Translations under genes and position numbers: made by a program
Shown: piece by piece, positions 59,583-64,000 of the stretch
How the letters are laid out: each line of letters opens with the position of its first letter
Numbering within the stretch: the first letter of the stretch is position 1
Assembly (NCBI GenBank): GCA_973895155.1
Contig: OZ316896.1
Span: 8,308,001 to 8,372,000 of the forward strand
DNA from: Marsupella aquatica
Lineage: Eukaryota > Marchantiophyta
Direction of reading: 5' to 3'
Length of the DNA stretch: 64,000 bases
Notes under the pieces: model-generated
What the model saw: only the letters and a program-made list of their open reading frames with translations
What the model was told of the DNA's origin: nothing
The model's database searches: none

Positions 59583-60911
59583 GTACCTGCCCGCGACGTC
59601 ACCTGATATAAATGATTTTTTGGGTTGGTTTTTTTCAGTCTCTCAACAGCCAGATTGGGGGGGCAGAACTGGCCATTGGGAAAATATAAAATTCTGTGAC
59701 TTGAGTGTGTGGGCTAGCAAGTGACCGTGCTGCACACTTTTCAACCTTTCCCTTAGAGCCTATACACTGTCTGCCTTAAGACACCCTACGGGCTAGATTC
59801 AGTCCCCCTATTTATGTACACACTAGAATAATCATTCTCACCTATGCTCGTTGGCTGGCTGTAAGTTATGAATTGCCATCTTTGGAGGAAGATATCCTCA
59901 CTTTTTGAGGAATTTGGCGTCTTCACCAATTGATCAGCCAAAAACACTTCATGGTCTCGCTGTCCATGGTCTTGCTGTCTCTGCCTTACCGGATGCCCTC
60001 CTTGTCTCCTAGTTATCCATGCCTCACCAAGCTAATTGTGCCATGAGAATTGGGGCTAGTTGGTTTGACTACTTGGTTTTCTTGGGGTTTTCTAGAGCCC
60101 CCAGGCTAGACAATCTAGACTATTCCTCTTCCCGACTCTCCTTTGCAGTTTATTTGTGAGCTTTCCCAGACGTTTCAGTTTAGTTTGGTGTTAGTTCCTT
60201 CGTGGTGATGGGGAACTCTTGGGCTTTGGTTTTCTTGGGGTTTTCTCTTGTTTTCTCCCTTGTATTGGTTCTCTTGCTTTTGGGTGGTTCCCTTGCTTTT
60301 GGGATCATGTCTCCTGGTTTGGCTCCTTTTGTTCTTTGGTAGTCTGACACATGTAATTAAGTGAGGAAACTAGGGTTTCCCAAGCTAGTGCAGGCTCTAG
60401 AAAAACAATCCACAAGTTCATTCTTGCCTTCCAATAGTCTATCCACAGTGACAAATATTGGGTGACCAGGGAAACAGAGGTTGCCTTCGTCACTGGTATG
60501 ATTTTTTAATTTGTAGCTTTCTTAACAATCCAAATTTAAAATGTGTCAAAAAGTGGTCAAATAAATAATCAATAGTGTTAAAATTAACAAATGAAGGTCC
60601 CTTTTGCACCTAGCTTTGCTGAGACTAATATGGGTAACACCACGTAATGAAAAGTTGATTCTCGAAGGGCAGGGTGAAAGGGGCATTGTCCTACAAGAGC
60701 ACATAGTGTTTCATTTGGACATCCAAGGGTACCCAAGTGCTTAAAGTGGCATGGCTTTCACCCTCCCAGCCAAGGTTTTGAATCTGGCACATCCTATGTC
60801 TGGGTGGCCTGGTGCTCACCTGCCTCTTCTCCCTGCCACTGGATACTTCTCGAATAGACAAAAATACTAATATGCCCCTAGAGCTCAGTGCCTAGGGAAT
60901 CCTTTTTTCTG

Positions 60912-61262
60912 GCAAAAGACGGCCTGATAAAGAAGGGATTGAACGAGAACCCCCACTGTCTCAAGAATCTCTTTTTCCTGGCAAAAGAGTGACTGGTAAA
61001 GAAGGGGGTGAACTACTGTAGAACCCTTGCTATCTCAAGAAATCTCTCTTTTTCAGGCAAAAGAGGGAAATGCTAAAGAATGGGGTGAACTGAAACCCTG
61101 GCTATCTCAGGAAACTTTTTCAGGCAAGAGAGTGAATGGTACAGAAGGGGGTGAACTAGAACCCTCACTATCTCAAGAATCTCTCTTTTCTGGCCAAAAA
61201 AAAACAATTGGGAAAGAAGGGAGTGGATTTGAGGGGAACCTGGATTTGTTTTTCTTGAGACC
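60912..61262. repeat. Minisatellite, about 5 diverged units of 67-76 bases
   Basis: Units start at 60912, 60981, 61057, 61124 and 61193. Each begins gcaaaagag-like, continues with a taaagaaggggtgaac-like segment, then gaaccc, and ends ctatctcaagaatctctct plus a T/C-rich tract. Units differ by many substitutions and small indels, so the array is old. Confidence 0.88.
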
Positions 61263-64000
61263 CTTTCTACTCTTTTCCTCCCCTTCATTGGGTTGCTTTG
61301 CCCTTGCGATCATGTCTCCCGGTTTGGTAGTTTTTGCCCTTGGGCACTGTGATATATAACCTGGAGGACAACATGGGGAGGACGAGGAGGGAAAAGAAAT
61401 TGTGGGTATTCTTTATGGGGAAATTGGAGAAAATTTAGGAACAGAAACAATCTTGGGGGGAGCACAGCATGTGTCTTTGGAGTGGTTCAACAGGGACTCC
61501 AGAGAATTTCACATTCTTCCTCTTGTTTATCTGTGAACTCTCTGAACAATGTTTCAACTCACCTGTCCTTCTTACATTGCCCCTTTCAAACTTGCCTTAT
61601 ATTCTTCCATGGCTCCTTTTTGAATTCCCACCTAAAAGATATGGACCTAAACTCTTGCTTGCCAGAAACTGACCTTGGGTAGGGGAGAGGTCACCAGTCC
61701 TCTCAAGCAATGGTTCCCTCTACTCACCAGTCCTTATTAGGGGGTCTAGTGACTAAGAATTAGATGGACCTTAACACCGTAGTTTTGGGTTACAAACTAC
61801 TAAATTCATAATCCATAACTTTTTGCCATGAAGATTGGTTGTATGCCATTATCCTTAGTTGATGTACAAGCCAGTGAAAAAAACAAAAACAAACTTTTAC
61901 ATAACATTGTGAAAAAATTATGACCTAATCATCATCCATGATTTTGAAGCTTTGAGACACCCTAAGGCACAAGTAATGTCTCTAAGTGCAGGGGCCACAC
62001 CCTAAAGAAAGCGCTACTGAGGAGCAGACTGACTAGAGTGGAAGAAGCACCTCAAGAAGACGAGGAGCCAATAAATTTATTGATGACGAGTGGGAAAAAA
62101 GCGGGAGATGGAACACAATGGTGCTCCCCTCCAAAATTGCCATCGAAATTCAGTGCGGGGCAAAGCAAGAAACTAGGGAAACGAATGATGCCGCGTTGGA
62201 AGAATTGATGGGCTTAAATTAACGATACTCCGTAGTTATTAAGTTTCTCCAACCCATAAAAAGAGCATTGAGGGATTGCGTCATTGAGTGAGGGGACTAG
62301 AGGAGGAAACATCGACGAAAATAGGAATGCCGGAATTAACGCTAAAGCCCTCTGAGTGCCTGACAGAGCCGAAGAACTGTAGCTCACTCGAGCGTCGAGC
62401 TCCAGTGAGGCTGTGAGTATCACAACGTCGTGTACTCGTGCCTATAGTATGATTGTGATTATCTCGCTAGTGCGTTAAGTTAACTGCTGATTGAATAACA
62501 AAACCATCACTGTACTTGACTTCGGAGGCAAAGTATCGTGTCCTCAGTTTAGAAGCATGGTGAGTGGCGACTACAGTGCCTGAGTGCGGCTCTATTATGT
62601 CACAGCTCCTGATGCGTTTTGTGGATAAGTTGCATCACTCCTGAGCTCGCAGCAGCAGAAGCAGCAGAAGCAGCAGCCAGTGCCATGTGAGCGTATCATT
62701 GGATTTCATGGGAAACGGAGGAGCAAATGGTGGAACGAGTAAGACAGCGAGGAAATGGTGGATTGAGGAAGACAGTGAGGAAGACAGGAAGTGGTAGTAC
62801 ACTGGTATATTGCACCAATGCTGAGCTCGCAGCAGCCATGTGAGGGGCAACATGCGAACATCGGATCTCAGTGATTTCAGGAGCAACGGAGTAAAGTAAT
62901 GGTGGAGAGTACAGCGTACAGGCATCGCCAGTGCCGCTGGCCCGCTGCAGTGTACCTTTTTGCCTGGGAGGGAGCTTTGCTGTTCTGTCCAGTGCAGCTG
63001 AGCTGCTGAACAAAGAGTACAACAGCCAGCCAGCTATGGGGGTCCCATTCGCCCTGAAGAAATTATGAGGTCGACTCCAAACAAGGAGTGTCCTGTAAAG
63101 TGTGGTATCTGGGTGCTGAAGAAGAAGATGCTCAAACAATTTTTCTTATCTAATTTTCTTAGAATTAATTCTGACCGTTGCATCTCCTGAGATTTAATAA
63201 TAACCATCAGATTTTGGCTATTAGGTCTTGCTCGGTGTGAAACTGAACGCAAAAAATCTGGACTAATTTTTGCCAAAAGTGGAGAGAGATACATTAGCCT
63301 TTTTTGCCACTTTACCAAAACCCAATTCTACTCCATATCACTTTTGAAAGTGGCAAAAACCTGCTGATATAAATCACAGGCAACTATTCTCAACAATGGA
63401 AGACAAAAAATGTTTTCAGAACATTTGGGGAGATGTTCTGAAAAAGGAGCTCAGATGGGCCGTGTCAGTGAATCTTGGGAATCTCGGAACCCGTTGTATC
63501 TCTGTAGCTTACACTCACAAATGTAACAAAAATACACTAAGTAGATATGATCGAATAAAACAATCTGGTTGGGATGTCCAAATAAATATTCTGGGGTGTT
63601 ATTCCAAAATTTGGGCAGATTGGGACCCAACTCTGAAAATATACTTGATATAGGTGTTTTCTATGGTAACCTTGGGGCTGCTACCGCACTGTATTCTTAT
63701 CCCATTAAATCATTTTTGACTTGTTTTTGACACGAAAGAAACTCAGGGTAGTTGTTCCTAATTTGGACCCCATCAGAAGTACAGTAGAATTTTTGCACTC
63801 AGGCCCCATCAAGCAAAATTCACATATGTCTATCACCAACCTATTTTTCTTTCTACATGATAATGTTTCCATATGTAATCTAGAGTTCATCGGAGTTGCA
63901 AAAGTACATGTAAACATATTTACCAACCTTGAGGTCCATGTGGACTTCTTTTATAACTTTTCCCTCCTCCACCACCAAATCCAGCTGCCCCCTACCATAC

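Larger units (their letters stand above)
57332..64000. other. Terminal spacer without a recognised gene
   Basis: The first few hundred bases should carry the promoter of the minus-strand membrane-protein gene. The rest holds the 36-base duplication at 59511, the minisatellite at 60912, a short CAG/AAG-rich patch at 62646-62675 and a recurring ctgagctcgcagcag (about 62641 and 62821). Frames above 100 codons here (59042-59602 minus, 62696-63139 minus) are arginine- or serine-rich and show no domain. Confidence 0.5.

Noticed and set aside
59042-59602. 186-codon minus-strand frame containing a 12-residue repeat
   Set aside because: The repeat comes from the 36-base DNA duplication; three frames overlap here and none has a domain.
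62696-63139. 147-codon minus-strand frame
   Set aside because: Ser/Pro/Leu-rich, overlaps a CAG-rich repetitive patch, no recognised motif.

Overview
The window is nuclear DNA from a land plant. The protein-coding genes are split by short GT-AG introns. Several are plant-type: a plastid-directed protein, a MALE STERILITY1/MMD1-type PHD-finger protein, and a plant selenoprotein-F homologue that has lost selenocysteine. The repeats are plant-like LINE, Ty1/copia and TRIM elements. Compact introns, modest gene spacing, the style of the LINE reverse-transcriptase tail and the divergence of the plant-specific proteins make a bryophyte (perhaps a liverwort) my best guess. That is inference; no diagnostic marker is present.

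Layout, left to right. 1-957: 3' end of a decayed LINE. 1890-8339 (+): kanadaptin-like FHA protein, 12 coding exons. 10200-11917 (-): selenoprotein F (Sep15)-like ER protein, 4 exons. 13561-14945 (+): Myb/SANT-like protein with a basic coiled-coil tail. 18343-18928: a complete TRIM retrotransposon with intact target-site duplication. 20265-24098 (+): plastid-directed protein with a C-terminal heme-oxygenase-like domain, 8 exons. 25652-27521 (-): aldo/keto reductase, 5 exons. 28-32 kb: gene-poor and full of tandem duplications. 32400-38533 (-): large Integrator subunit 2-like protein, 11 exons. 39.6-41.46 kb: 3' half of a dead Ty1/copia element with its LTR; a shortened related LTR lies at 51.1 kb. 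43538-46448 (+): MS1/MMD1-type PHD-finger protein, 3 exons. 55997-57331 (-): intronless Ser/Pro-rich single-pass membrane protein. 57.4-64 kb: no gene recognised; a minisatellite and other repeats.

The genes do not form a pathway or operon. They are independent housekeeping or developmental loci separated by repeat-rich spacers. I assembled the exon structures by hand from reading-frame continuity, splice-site dinucleotides and remembered family motifs. Phases add up exactly in all six multi-exon genes. No tRNA, rRNA or CRISPR array was seen, and I found no clearly new multi-gene system. The most interesting items are the intact TRIM, the heme-oxygenase-like plastid protein that may be non-catalytic, the selenocysteine-less Sep15, the MS1-type regulator, and a cluster of competing perfect inverted repeats at 52.6-52.8 kb.
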